NCBI RefSeq assembly: GCF_035818635.1
Contig: NZ_JAYLLH010000020.1
Span: 18,051-82,050, forward strand
Length of the DNA: 64,000 nt
Direction of reading: 5' to 3'
From: Mesobacterium_A hydrothermale
GTDB lineage: Bacteria > Pseudomonadota > Alphaproteobacteria > Rhodobacterales > Rhodobacteraceae
The translations under genes and the position numbers were made by a program. Under the pieces are notes generated by a model. That model was not told where the DNA came from. It searched no databases and saw nothing but the letters and a program-made list of their open reading frames with translations. Below are positions 32,483-41,440 of the stretch, in pieces (position 1 is the stretch's first letter; each line of letters starts with the position of its first letter).

Positions 32483-32520
32483 ATGTTCACCACATGTTCA
32501 CACCTTCACCGGTGTTGAAG
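32483..32520. promoter_or_regulatory. Repeat/palindrome cluster in the divergent region before the recombinase cassette
   Basis: ATGTTCAC is repeated at 32483-32490 and 32494-32501 (11-base period) and is followed by CTTCACCGGTGTTGAAG (32504-32520), a near-palindrome with the perfect core CACCGGTG. The region separates the leftward 730-residue gene from the rightward recombinase cassette, so these are candidate operator sites for one or both. Confidence 0.45.
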
Positions 32521-32579
32521 AGCGTCTGTCCCACAAAGCGTTTCAGGGTGGCTTTTGGCTGGTAACGACACCAGCAAGC

Positions 32580-32794
32580 ATGGCCGCCTCGAACATGAAA
32601 AGACCCAACCCTCTGCCACCTGACCAGATGACGCCCGCAGAACGCCGGGCCGAGCTATGTGATCTGCTGGCCACCGGCTTGGTTCGGTTGCGGATGCGTG
32701 ATCGAGCGGAAGTATCTGACGATACTGTAGAAAGTGGACTACACTATCCCGCCAACGAATGGCGTCATGCAACTCCAACTCAACGGAGAGATGC

Positions 32795-32798
<4 letters not shown>
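32580..32798 (+). CDS. Small conserved protein preceding DUF2924-recombinase genes
   Basis: The 72-residue frame (MAASNMKRPNPLPPDQMTPAERRAELCDLLATGLVRLRMRD...) contains the MTPAERRAELCDLLA-GLVRLR motif seen in short proteins just upstream of DUF2924 genes in alphaproteobacterial mobile elements. Its stop overlaps the next start (ATGA). The start may instead be at MKRPNP (32595). Function unknown. Confidence 0.65.
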
Positions 32799-33243
<445 letters not shown>

Positions 33244-33247
<4 letters not shown>

Positions 33248-34554
33248 CCAAGCCAATCATCCGAAAACTACGCTGCGCGATCTACACGCGCAAATCCTCC
33301 GAAGAAGGGCTCGAGCAGGAGTTCAACAGCCTTCATGCGCAACGCGAGGCCTGCGAAGCGTACATCGCCAGCCAGCGGTCTGAGGGTTGGGTACTCGTGC
33401 GCGATCAATATGACGACGGTGGTGTTTCCGGCGGCACGCTCGAACGCCCCGGGCTGCAGCAGTTGATGACCGACATCGAGGACGGGCTCGTCGACGTGGT
33501 CGTGGTCTACAAGATCGATCGCCTGAGCCGCTCGCTGGCCGACTTCGCCAAACTGGTCGACGTCTTCGACCGCAATGACGTGACCTTCGTTTCGGTGACG
33601 CAGTCGTTCAACACGACGACCTCCATGGGGCGGCTGACACTGAACATCCTGCTCAGTTTCGCCCAGTTCGAGCGCGAGGTGACCGCCGAACGCATCCGCG
33701 ACAAGGTCGCCGCCAGCCGGAGGAAGGGCATGTGGATGGGCGGCGTCCCACCCTACGGCTACCGGGTTGAGAACCGGAAGCTGGTGGTGGACGATGAACG
33801 CGCGGCCCATGTCCGCTGGGCATTCGAGCGGTTCATCAAAATTGGCTCCGGCACGGAGCTGGCCCGTGAAACCGCTGCCAAAGGCCTCCTGACCCCAAAA
33901 GGCAACCCGATGGACAAGAAGTTCATCTACCGCATGCTCAACAACCGTGCCTATATCGGAGAGGCGGTGCACAAGGGCGATAGCTATCCCGGCGAGCACG
34001 ACGCCATCGTCGACCGAGATAGGTGGGACCGCGTCCATGCCATCCTGCAGGAGAGCCCACGCAAACGCGCCGCCCGGACCCGCGCCAAAACCCCGGCTCC
34101 GCTGAAAGGCTTGCTCTACGGCCCTGACGGCGCGGCTTTTTCGCCAACCCACACGCGGAAGGGCGGCAAGCTCTACCGCTACTATGTCAGCCAGACAGTT
34201 TTAAAGCACGGGGCAGGAACCTGTCCGGTGGGCCGCGTGCCTGCGGGCGAAATCGAAAGCGCTGTAGTCGATCAGCTTCGCGCCGTTTTCCGCCAGCCCG
34301 AGATCGTGGCCGGGACATGGAAGGCCGCGCGCACCCACGCCGATGACGTCACCGAAGCCGCTGCCCGCTCGGCCCTGCAGCAACTCGATCCGCTTTGGGA
34401 CGAACTCTTCCCCGCTGAGCAGGCGCGCATCTTGGGGCTTTTGGTAGAGCGCGTAGACATTGGCACGGGCGGGCTGAATGTGCGGCTGCGCATCGACGGC
34501 CTGAGCGGCCTTGCGCGTGAGGTGCTTGCAGGCAGCATCGAGGCGGCGGCATGA
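33244..34554 (+). CDS. Large serine recombinase (site-specific integrase)
   Basis: This 436-residue protein has an N-terminal resolvase domain: LRCAIYTRKSS with the catalytic Ser in YTRKS (residue 18), QYDDGGVSGGTLERPGLQQL, VVVYKIDRLSRSLADF and LSFAQFEREVTAERIRDK. A recombinase domain (PPYGYRVENRKLVVDDERAAHVRWAFE...NNRAYIGEAVHKGDSYPGEHDAIVDRDRWDRVH) and a C-terminal segment (LLYGPDGAAFSPTHTRKGGKLYRYYVSQ...) follow. It presumably catalyses integration and excision of the prophage. The att sites were not found; the left end is outside the window. Confidence 0.93.
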
Positions 34555-34943
34555 CCAGCAGGACGCCGATCCCGGACACCGTGACGCTGCAAGTGCCATT
34601 CCGCGTCGTGAAGCGCGGCGGCCGCAAGGAGATGCAGCTACCAGAAGGTGCGAGCCAGACGCGCCGTACCGACAGCACGCTGGTCAAGGCACTCGCTCGT
34701 GCGTTCCGGTGGAAGCGTATGCTTGAGTCGGGCGAGTTCGCGTCAATCTCCGAATTGGCTGAGAAGGAGAACATCGCCTTCACCTATATGGCACGTCTGA
34801 TGCGGTTGTCGCTCCTGTCTCCGGAACTTGTCGATGCTGCAATGGACGGATGCCAGCCCCCGAAAATGACGCTGGCCAACTTGATGGACCCGTTTCCAGT
34901 GGATTGGAAGGAACAGCACAGACTCTGGCATGATGAGATCTGA
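34551..34943 (+). CDS. Small HTH-like protein coupled to the recombinase
   Basis: This 130-residue protein (MTSRTPIPDTVTLQVPFRVVKRGGRKEMQLPEGASQTRRTDSTLVKALARAFRWKRMLE...) has a helix-turn-helix-like stretch FASISELAEKENIAFTYMARLMRLSLLSPELVDAAM and ends DWKEQHRLWHDEI. Homologues regularly follow the DUF2924-recombinase pair. A DNA-binding accessory such as a directionality factor is plausible. It overlaps the recombinase stop by 4 bases. This is the last element-type gene before the restriction genes. Confidence 0.78.
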   Translation: MTSRTPIPDTVTLQVPFRVVKRGGRKEMQLPEGASQTRRTDSTLVKALARAFRWKRMLESGEFASISELAEKENIAFTYMARLMRLSLLSPELVDAAMDGCQPPKMTLANLMDPFPVDWKEQHRLWHDEI

Positions 34944-35017
34944 TTCCCGCGTGCAAAAGGAAAGCCAGCGCGATAGGTTTGCGAAAACAAGACCTTTTCG
35001 TGAGTTTCCGAGCCGCA

Positions 35018-38000
35018 ATGTCCGATATTTCCGATCTTATCCTTTCCCTGGCACCCGAAGATGGCTCCTCCATCGGCAATGGCGCGATGTTGGCGCGGCT
35101 GCGGGACCATATCCCGACGCTGACGGACGAGGCCTATGAGGCCGCGCGGGATGCGCTGATTGACGATGGCACGTTGGGCCGTGGCAAGGGGCGTGGCGGG
35201 TCGATCTATCGGGCGGATGTGGTCGATCTGGAACTGACGGCTCCTGTGGCGAAGGAACCCAAAGCCGCCACCGGCACGCGCAAGAAGACGGCCAGAAGCT
35301 CGGGCCGCAAGTCGGCTGAGCCGACCGAGGTGCTGTCGTATCGTCATGGCGAGACGCGGGTGAACAACCCCGAAGTGGGGATGGTGCATGCGGACACCGA
35401 CCCGGATGGGGAGAAATCCACCTGGGCCTATGATCCGCATCTGGACCCGGCGCTGAACTTTGACAGCGCGCGCGGGGCGATTGAGACGCTGATCGATGAT
35501 GCGCTGGCCAGTGATGATCCGGAGCGGATGAAGGATGCGCTGAGCGAACTCAAACGCCTGCAGGCCCCCTACCTGAACTGGACCGGCAAGGCGGAGAAGA
35601 CGAGCTTTGAGGTCGATACCGTCTCGCTCCATGTCCATGAGCGGGTGGACCCGGCGACAATCCTTGCCAATGCGGCCAAGCGGCTGAAGGGGCAGGATGC
35701 GGCGACGCAGTGGCGGCAGCCGGACCTGTTCGCCGCCCCGTTCGAGAACCTGCCGCTGCGCCAGGCGCTGGATTTCTATCACCACGAAAAGGGCTGGTCG
35801 AACCGGCTGGTGGCAGGCGACAGCCTGCTGGTGATGAACTCGCTCCTGACCAAAGAGAGCATGAGCGGCAAGGTTCAGATGATCTATATCGACCCGCCCT
35901 ATGGCATCAAATACGGGTCGAACTTTCAGCCCTTCACCAACAAGCGCGACGTGAAGGACCGCTCGGACGCTGACCTGACGCAAGAGCCCGAGATGATCAA
36001 GGCGTTCCGGGACACCTGGGAGTTGGGCATCCATTCCTACCTCACCTATCTGCGCGACCGGCTGATGCTGGCACGGGAATTGCTGACCGAGAGCGGGTCG
36101 GTGTTTGTGCAGATTGGCGATGAAAATGTGCATCGGGTTCGCGAAATACTCGATGAAGTTTTTTCTCCAGATAACTTTGTCTCATCGATCACCGTGAAGA
36201 AGACGTCGGTGCAAACAGACTTGGCGATACCAAGTGTTGCAGATCACATTCTTTGGTTTTGTAAGGATAGGAAAAAGCTTAAGTATCGCCCTGTTCATCT
36301 TTCCAAAAACGTTGGCGATCCGGGGTCTGAGCAATACCGTTGGATCAGAAACGACGACGGCACTTTCACTCGAATAAGGGATCAAAACGAATACGGCATT
36401 TCTGACCTCTGCCGCCCGGACAACTTGACTTCAAGCCATGAATACAGCCGTGGTAAAGAACCTATCCCTTTTCAGGGTCGGGAGTTCTTACCTGGCGCTC
36501 GGTATTGGTCAACCAGTCCGGAATCGATCAGAAGACTAGAGCGCGTTCAACGCTTGCACGCGGGTTCGGGAACGACACTCAGTTATGTTAGATTCTTGGC
36601 TGATTTCCCTGTCGTCCCGCTTTTGAACGTGTGGACTGACACTGGCACCGGCGGCTACGGCGATACCCGCGACTATGTAGTTCAAACAACAACGAAGATA
36701 CTCGAACGCTGCCTTTTGATGTGCACCGATCCCGGCGATCTGGTGCTCGATCCTACCTGTGGCTCCGGAACCACCGCCTTCGTCGCCGAGAAATGGGGGC
36801 GGCGCTGGATCACCTGTGACACCTCGCGCGTGGCGATCACGCTGGCCAAACAGCGGCTGATGACCGCCAGTTTCGACTATTACGCTCTGCGCTATCCCCA
36901 TGAGGGGCTGAAGGGCGGGTTCGATTACGAAACCGTGCCGCATATCACGCTGAAATCCATCGCCAACAATCCCGACATCGACACGATCTATGACGAGGAT
37001 CACCCGGGAGTAGCAGCGGCGCTGGACGATCTGAACGCCGCGCTCACATCCGCGCCCCCGCTGTCGATCAAGCCCACCCAAGGCTATCGCAAGGGCAAAC
37101 AGGTCTCCTTCCGCGATGGCGACGTGCTGGAGGAATGGGAGGTGCCCTTTGACCTGCCCACCGATTGGCCCGAAGCGGCCAAGGCCCCCTTCGAGGTGTT
37201 CCACACAGCCCGCCAGGCCATGCAGCGCCGCATGGATCAGTCCATCGCCGATCACGCCGATCAGGAAACGCTCTACGACAAGCCCCGTATCGACAAGAAC
37301 AAGCTGCGTATCACCGGCCCGTTCAGCGTCGAGGCCGTGCCCGCGCCCACCGTGCTGTCGCTCGACGAAAGCCTGCCTGCGGAAGAGGCCGACAGCACCG
37401 TCGCCCGCTCTGGCGAAACCTCGCGCCAATCGCTCTGGCGCGATGAGCTGCTGAAAACCGGCGTGCGCGGCAAGGGCGGCAACATGATGCGCTTTGCCGA
37501 GTTCGAGGTGATCCCTGCTACCCGCTTCCTGCATGCCAGCGGCTCGGTCGCTGACACGGGCGAGCGTGTCGTGGTCAGTTTCGGCCCCGAACACGCCGCG
37601 TTGGAGCAGCGCCAGGTCGAAGAGGCGATGAACGAAGCCTATACGCTGATGCCCAAGCCCAAGTTCCTGCTGTTCTGCGCCTTCACCTTTGATCCGGAGG
37701 CGGCCAAGGACATCGATGAGATGAATGTGCCGGGCATGACCTTCCTCAAGGTGCAGATGAACACGGACCTGCTGACCGAGGATCTGAAGAGGGAGCGGGC
37801 GAGCAACGAAAGCTTCTGGCTGATGGGCCAGCCCGAGGTCGATGTGCGAAAGCGCGATGACGGTATGTGGGAGGTCGAGGTGCATGGCTTTGACTACTTC
37901 AACCCCAAGACCGGCGAGATCGAGGGCGGCGGCAAGAAGCAGATCGCCATGTGGTCGCTGGATCACGATTACGATCAACGCTCGCTTATGCCCCATCAGG

Positions 38001-38203
38001 TGTTCTTCCCCATGGCCGATGCCAAGGGCGGCTGGAACCGCTTGAAAAAGACGATCCGGGCAGAGTTGGACGAGGACCTGCTGGAGCAGTTCCACGGCAC
38101 GGTGTCGCTGCCGTTCGAGGCGGGGGACAACAAGCGGATCGCGGTGAAGATTGTGGATGATCGGGGGATCGAGTCCCTCAAGATCGTCGCGCTGGAGGGA
38201 TAA
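35018..38203 (+). CDS. mod: Type III restriction-modification methyltransferase (Mod)
   Basis: This 1061-residue protein starts MSDISDLILSLAPEDGSS; an in-frame Met at 34979 is less likely. Residues 1-65 look like a winged helix (NGAMLARLRDHIPTLTDEAYEAARDALIDDGTLGRGKGRGGSIYRA). A basic linker leads to the methyltransferase with YIDPPYG near 290 and DPTCGSGTTAF near 577, the order of beta-class Mod enzymes. The target-recognition region between them is encoded by DNA of 37-53% GC, against about 62% nearby. It methylates one strand of an asymmetric site and pairs with the downstream Res. Confidence 0.93.
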   Translation: MSDISDLILSLAPEDGSSIGNGAMLARLRDHIPTLTDEAYEAARDALIDDGTLGRGKGRGGSIYRADVVDLELTAPVAKEPKAATGTRKKTARSSGRKSAEPTEVLSYRHGETRVNNPEVGMVHADTDPDGEKSTWAYDPHLDPALNFDSARGAIETLIDDALASDDPERMKDALSELKRLQAPYLNWTGKAEKTSFEVDTVSLHVHERVDPATILANAAKRLKGQDAATQWRQPDLFAAPFENLPLRQALDFYHHEKGWSNRLVAGDSLLVMNSLLTKESMSGKVQMIYIDPPYGIKYGSNFQPFTNKRDVKDRSDADLTQEPEMIKAFRDTWELGIHSYLTYLRDRLMLARELLTESGSVFVQIGDENVHRVREILDEVFSPDNFVSSITVKKTSVQTDLAIPSVADHILWFCKDRKKLKYRPVHLSKNVGDPGSEQYRWIRNDDGTFTRIRDQNEYGISDLCRPDNLTSSHEYSRGKEPIPFQGREFLPGARYWSTSPESIRRLERVQRLHAGSGTTLSYVRFLADFPVVPLLNVWTDTGTGGYGDTRDYVVQTTTKILERCLLMCTDPGDLVLDPTCGSGTTAFVAEKWGRRWITCDTSRVAITLAKQRLMTASFDYYALRYPHEGLKGGFDYETVPHITLKSIANNPDIDTIYDEDHPGVAAALDDLNAALTSAPPLSIKPTQGYRKGKQVSFRDGDVLEEWEVPFDLPTDWPEAAKAPFEVFHTARQAMQRRMDQSIADHADQETLYDKPRIDKNKLRITGPFSVEAVPAPTVLSLDESLPAEEADSTVARSGETSRQSLWRDELLKTGVRGKGGNMMRFAEFEVIPATRFLHASGSVADTGERVVVSFGPEHAALEQRQVEEAMNEAYTLMPKPKFLLFCAFTFDPEAAKDIDEMNVPGMTFLKVQMNTDLLTEDLKRERASNESFWLMGQPEVDVRKRDDGMWEVEVHGFDYFNPKTGEIEGGGKKQIAMWSLDHDYDQRSLMPHQVFFPMADAKGGWNRLKKTIRAELDEDLLEQFHGTVSLPFEAGDNKRIAVKIVDDRGIESLKIVALEG
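36125..36720. other. Low-GC segment encoding the Mod target-recognition domain
   Basis: Inside mod the sequence turns AT-rich here: bases 36241-36300 have 22 G+C of 60 and 36421-36480 have 28 of 60. The line 35761-35820 upstream has 37 of 60. The edges lie close to conserved methyltransferase motifs, as expected for replacement of the specificity domain by recombination. Confidence 0.7.
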
Positions 38204-38206
38204 GCC

Positions 38207-41002
38207 ATGTCCCTGATCATCAACCGCCCGTGGGAGCGGCCTGAGCAGCATTGGGTCGAGGGCAAAGGCGGCAAGCTGGAGATCAAGCCGGAGCGGCGGC
38301 CTGCGAGCTACGAGGTCTTTGATGCGCGCAACAACACCAAGCGGACAGAAGTGCTGGCCATGGTCAACACGATCCGCGACCGCGTTGATCAGTGGCGAGA
38401 GGATGGCTATCCGGGCGTGACCATCGTGACACGCAAGCTGTTGGAGCATTGGCACGACGAGGATGCGCGCCAGCACCCGTTCTATTTCTGCCAGTTGGAA
38501 GCGATTGAGACACTGATCTGGTGGGTCGAGGGCGCGGAGGCCTACAAGCAAGGCATCCATGTGCCCGGCGATGGCGGTGCTTGGGAGCGGCTTTGCAACA
38601 AGATGGCCACCGGTGCGGGCAAAACGACAGTGATGGCAATGATCATCACCTGGCAAGTTTTAAACGCGCTGACCTATCCGAAGCGGAACAAGGACTTCAG
38701 CCGCGCGGTGTTCATCGTTGCGCCGGGCTTGACCGTGAAAGGCCGGTTGCAGGTGCTGATGCCGTCTGAGGGCAGTTACTACGATGAGTTCAATCTGTGT
38801 CCATCGGAGTCGATGCGCCAGAAGCTGAACCAAGCCGAAGTGCTGATCGAAAACTGGCACACTCTGATGCCGTTGAAAGAGGTGCAGCGCTCGGTCGTTC
38901 AGAAGGGCAAGGAATCGGACGAGGCTTTCACCCGGCGCGTTCTGGGCAAGCTGGCGGCCCACAAGGACATCATCGTCATCAACGACGAGGCGCACCACGC
39001 CTATCGCAAGCCGCCCGAGGTGAAGATCAGCAAGAAGGCGGCCGCCGAACAGGGCATTGACCTGGACGAGGCCACACGCTGGATCGAGGGGCTCGACCGC
39101 ATCCACAAAACGCGGCGCATCCAGCGCTGTTTTGATCTGTCCGCGACGCCCTTTGCCCCAACCGGGAAGAAGAGCACCGATACGGCGCTGTTCGACTGGA
39201 TTATATCAGATTTTGGGCTGAACGATGCGATTGAGGCCGGTCTGGTGAAAACGCCGCGTGTCGTGGTGCGCGACGACGCCGTCCCGGACGCCAAGACACT
39301 CCGCTCGAAGCTCTACCACATCTACCGGGATCCGTCCGTCTCCGAGGATCTAAACCGTGCCAAAGCTGAACCGCACGAAGCGCTCCCAAAGTTAGTGCAG
39401 GACGCTTATACCTTGCTTGGGGCAGATTGGCGTGAGGCGGCGAAGGACTGGGCCGAAGCTGGTCATCACTCTCCGCCGGTCATGTTGACGGTCTGCAACC
39501 GAACAGAGACAGCCGCCAGGATCGAGAACTATTTCAACCAAGGTGATGCCCATTGGCCGGAGCTCCAGGCCCCGAAAAAGACCCTACGCGTGGATTCGAA
39601 GGTGCTGGACAAGGCGGAAATTGGTGAGGCCGCGACGTCGGACAAAGCATATGATCAGCGCCTACAAGAGATCGTCGAAGCATCCAGCATCCCGGAGACC
39701 AGGAAAAGCCAGCTCGGTGAGTTGAAGAAGGAAGAACTGCTGCGCGAAATCATCGACAATGTCGGCAAGCGCGGCCAGGCAGGCCAAGACCTCCAAAAAG
39801 TGATTTCGGTCGCAATGCTATCTGAGGGATGGGACGCAAAGAACGTTACCCATATCATGGGGCTACGCGCCTTCACTTCCCAACTTCTCTGTGAACAAGT
39901 CGTTGGTCGCGGTTTGCGGCGGGTGTCCTATGACACTGACGAGAGCGGCCTGTTCCTGCCCGAATACGTCAACGTCTTCGGCGTGCCGCTCTCGATCTCG
40001 GAGACTGGCGAAGGCGGTGAGGCGCCGCCACCCCCGAAGCCCACCACTCAGATCGAAGTGGTGCCCGACCGTGCACATCTGGAACTTCGCTGGCCGAACG
40101 TGCTGCGCGTGGAGACGGTCGTCAAACCCGAACTCGACATCGACTGGAGCAAGGTCCAGCCGCTCGTGCTCGATCCTGCAAGCACACCGATCAGCGCCGA
40201 ACTCGCCCCGGCGCTCGGCGGCGCGACGGACATGGGCAAGGTCACAGCGATCGACCTCGAGAAGCTACCGGACGGCTTCCGTCTGCAGCGCCTCGTATTC
40301 CAGGCTGGCCGGAAGGCATTTGCCGAGCTAAGCCATGGGTTCACTGGCACCAACGAGTATCTGGCGGCGCAGCTGGTCAGAATCGTCGAGGCATTCCTCA
40401 ACTCCGACCGCCTCGACATTCCGTCGCTGTTTCACTCCGATCCTCTTCGGCGGCGGATCCTGATCGCGCTTAACATCGATCTCGTGGTCCAGAATGTGCT
40501 GAGCAACGTGACCGAGCAGAACACGGAACGCCTGACGCCGGTGTTCGACGAGGAAAACCCGATAGGTGCAACCGGGTTGATGCGCACCTGGTACACGACC
40601 AAGCCGTGCTTCCCGACGAGCAAGTCGCACATTAGTCATCTGGTGGGAGACTCTGCGTGGGAAGGCCACGCAGCCAACGTATTCGAGAAGCGCGATGACG
40701 TTCTTGCATTCGCCAAGAACGATCACCTCGGTTTCCAGATCTACTACATGTGGGCGGGCTCGCGGCGGCGATACGTCCCGGACTTCCTTGTCCGCCTTGC
40801 TGGCGGCACGATCCTCGCGCTCGAGATCAAGGGCACCGACAGCCCTCAGAATAAGGCGAAGCGGGACGCGCTGAACGAATGGGTGAAAGCGATCAACGCA
40901 GCCGGCGGTTTCGGGCGCTGGGCTTGGGATGTCGCGTTCAAGCCGGGCGAGGTGCAGGACATCATCACGAAGCACGCGGCCGTCGCCGAGCCAGCAGAAT
41001 AG
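38207..41002 (+). CDS. res: Type III restriction endonuclease subunit (Res)
   Basis: This 931-residue protein has a superfamily 2 helicase core: ATGAGKTTV near residue 132, INDEAHHAY near 258, FDLSATPFAPTG, SEGWDAKNV and QVVGRGLRRV. The C-terminal nuclease motif is RYVPDFLVRLAGGTILALEIKG near 855-875, a PD-(D/E)XK site. It starts 3 bases after mod and should form the ATP-dependent restriction complex with it. The N-terminal WERPEQHW...RRPASYEVFDA is shared with the BPTD_3080-like branch of Res proteins. Confidence 0.92.
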   Translation: MSLIINRPWERPEQHWVEGKGGKLEIKPERRPASYEVFDARNNTKRTEVLAMVNTIRDRVDQWREDGYPGVTIVTRKLLEHWHDEDARQHPFYFCQLEAIETLIWWVEGAEAYKQGIHVPGDGGAWERLCNKMATGAGKTTVMAMIITWQVLNALTYPKRNKDFSRAVFIVAPGLTVKGRLQVLMPSEGSYYDEFNLCPSESMRQKLNQAEVLIENWHTLMPLKEVQRSVVQKGKESDEAFTRRVLGKLAAHKDIIVINDEAHHAYRKPPEVKISKKAAAEQGIDLDEATRWIEGLDRIHKTRRIQRCFDLSATPFAPTGKKSTDTALFDWIISDFGLNDAIEAGLVKTPRVVVRDDAVPDAKTLRSKLYHIYRDPSVSEDLNRAKAEPHEALPKLVQDAYTLLGADWREAAKDWAEAGHHSPPVMLTVCNRTETAARIENYFNQGDAHWPELQAPKKTLRVDSKVLDKAEIGEAATSDKAYDQRLQEIVEASSIPETRKSQLGELKKEELLREIIDNVGKRGQAGQDLQKVISVAMLSEGWDAKNVTHIMGLRAFTSQLLCEQVVGRGLRRVSYDTDESGLFLPEYVNVFGVPLSISETGEGGEAPPPPKPTTQIEVVPDRAHLELRWPNVLRVETVVKPELDIDWSKVQPLVLDPASTPISAELAPALGGATDMGKVTAIDLEKLPDGFRLQRLVFQAGRKAFAELSHGFTGTNEYLAAQLVRIVEAFLNSDRLDIPSLFHSDPLRRRILIALNIDLVVQNVLSNVTEQNTERLTPVFDEENPIGATGLMRTWYTTKPCFPTSKSHISHLVGDSAWEGHAANVFEKRDDVLAFAKNDHLGFQIYYMWAGSRRRYVPDFLVRLAGGTILALEIKGTDSPQNKAKRDALNEWVKAINAAGGFGRWAWDVAFKPGEVQDIITKHAAVAEPAE

Positions 41003-41295
41003 AGCTGGCGTTTCGGCCGGAGCGCGACAGAGATGTTCGATCCCGGTTCCGTCTCGATGCGCCACCGGCATCGAAGTGTTTAGGTTGGGTTTTGAATTTA
41101 TCTCTGAATTTCAGGAGCTTGCAGGCTCTACACCAAGTCCGCGAAGTCGAGAGGTCCGGAGAATATCGGCCCTGAGAGACCGCTTCCGTGCCTCTTGGCG
41201 CAGGTGCCAGTGTTCAGCCCCACCCGCATAACCCTCGAAAACAACGGAAAAATCCGGCCGCAGCCGGATCGGGAGAACGCTTTCGCGAGGGCAAG
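41003..41295. other. Gap between res and tRNA-Ser, possible island edge
   Basis: No gene was found in these 293 bases. The left part (41080-41120) is AT-rich with two near repeats (GAATTTATCTCTGAATTT). The right part holds the tRNA terminator. The junction between imported restriction genes and the chromosome may lie here. Confidence 0.4.
41248..41269 (-). terminator. Terminator of the tRNA-Ser gene
   Basis: ATCCGGC (41252-41258) and GCCGGAT (41263-41269) form a perfect 7-base stem with a 4-base loop. On the minus strand the stem is followed by T4-5. It lies 27 bases beyond the tRNA 3' end. Confidence 0.75.
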
Positions 41296-41385
41296 TGGCG
41301 GAGAGGAAGGGATTCGAACCCTCGAGACGGTTTCCCGCCTACACACTTTCCAGGCGTGCGCCTTCGACCACTCGGCCACCTCTCC
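41296..41385 (-). tRNA. tRNA-Ser (anticodon GGA)
   Basis: On the minus strand the gene begins GGAGAGGTGGCCGAGTGG and ends GGTTCGAATCCCTTCCTCTCC-G-CCA. The 7-base acceptor stem pairs GGAGAGG with CCTCTCC. The anticodon arm is CACGC-CTGGAAA-GTGTG with anticodon GGA. A long variable arm (class II tRNA) and a T-loop TTCGAATC are present, and CCA is encoded. The gene points toward the restriction island, with its 3' end on that side, the usual orientation when an island enters a tRNA gene. Confidence 0.96.
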
Positions 41386-41394
41386 GCCGGCGGG

Positions 41395-41422
41395 TTTATC
41401 GGAAACCCACAACCAGATGCAA
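41395..41422 (-). promoter_or_regulatory. Promoter of tRNA-Ser
   Basis: On the minus strand TTGCAT (41422-41417), a 16-base spacer and GATAAA (41400-41395) precede the tRNA 5' end by 9 bases, good sigma-70 spacing for a start just upstream of the mature tRNA. Confidence 0.65.
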
Positions 41423-41440
41423 GGGGCAAAACCTGTGAAA

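Noticed and set aside
34944..35017. Duplicate of the tRNA-Ser 3' end marking an attachment site
   Set aside because: The tRNA 3' segment (TTCGAATCCC...) was not seen at this junction. The other end of the element is outside the window.
34784..36133. 449-codon open frame on the minus strand
   Set aside because: It overlaps the HTH-like protein gene and the N-terminal half of mod in antisense and has no domain signal.
36536..38656. 706-codon open frame on the minus strand
   Set aside because: It is antisense to mod and the start of res, with His/Gly/Leu-rich translation typical of shadow frames.
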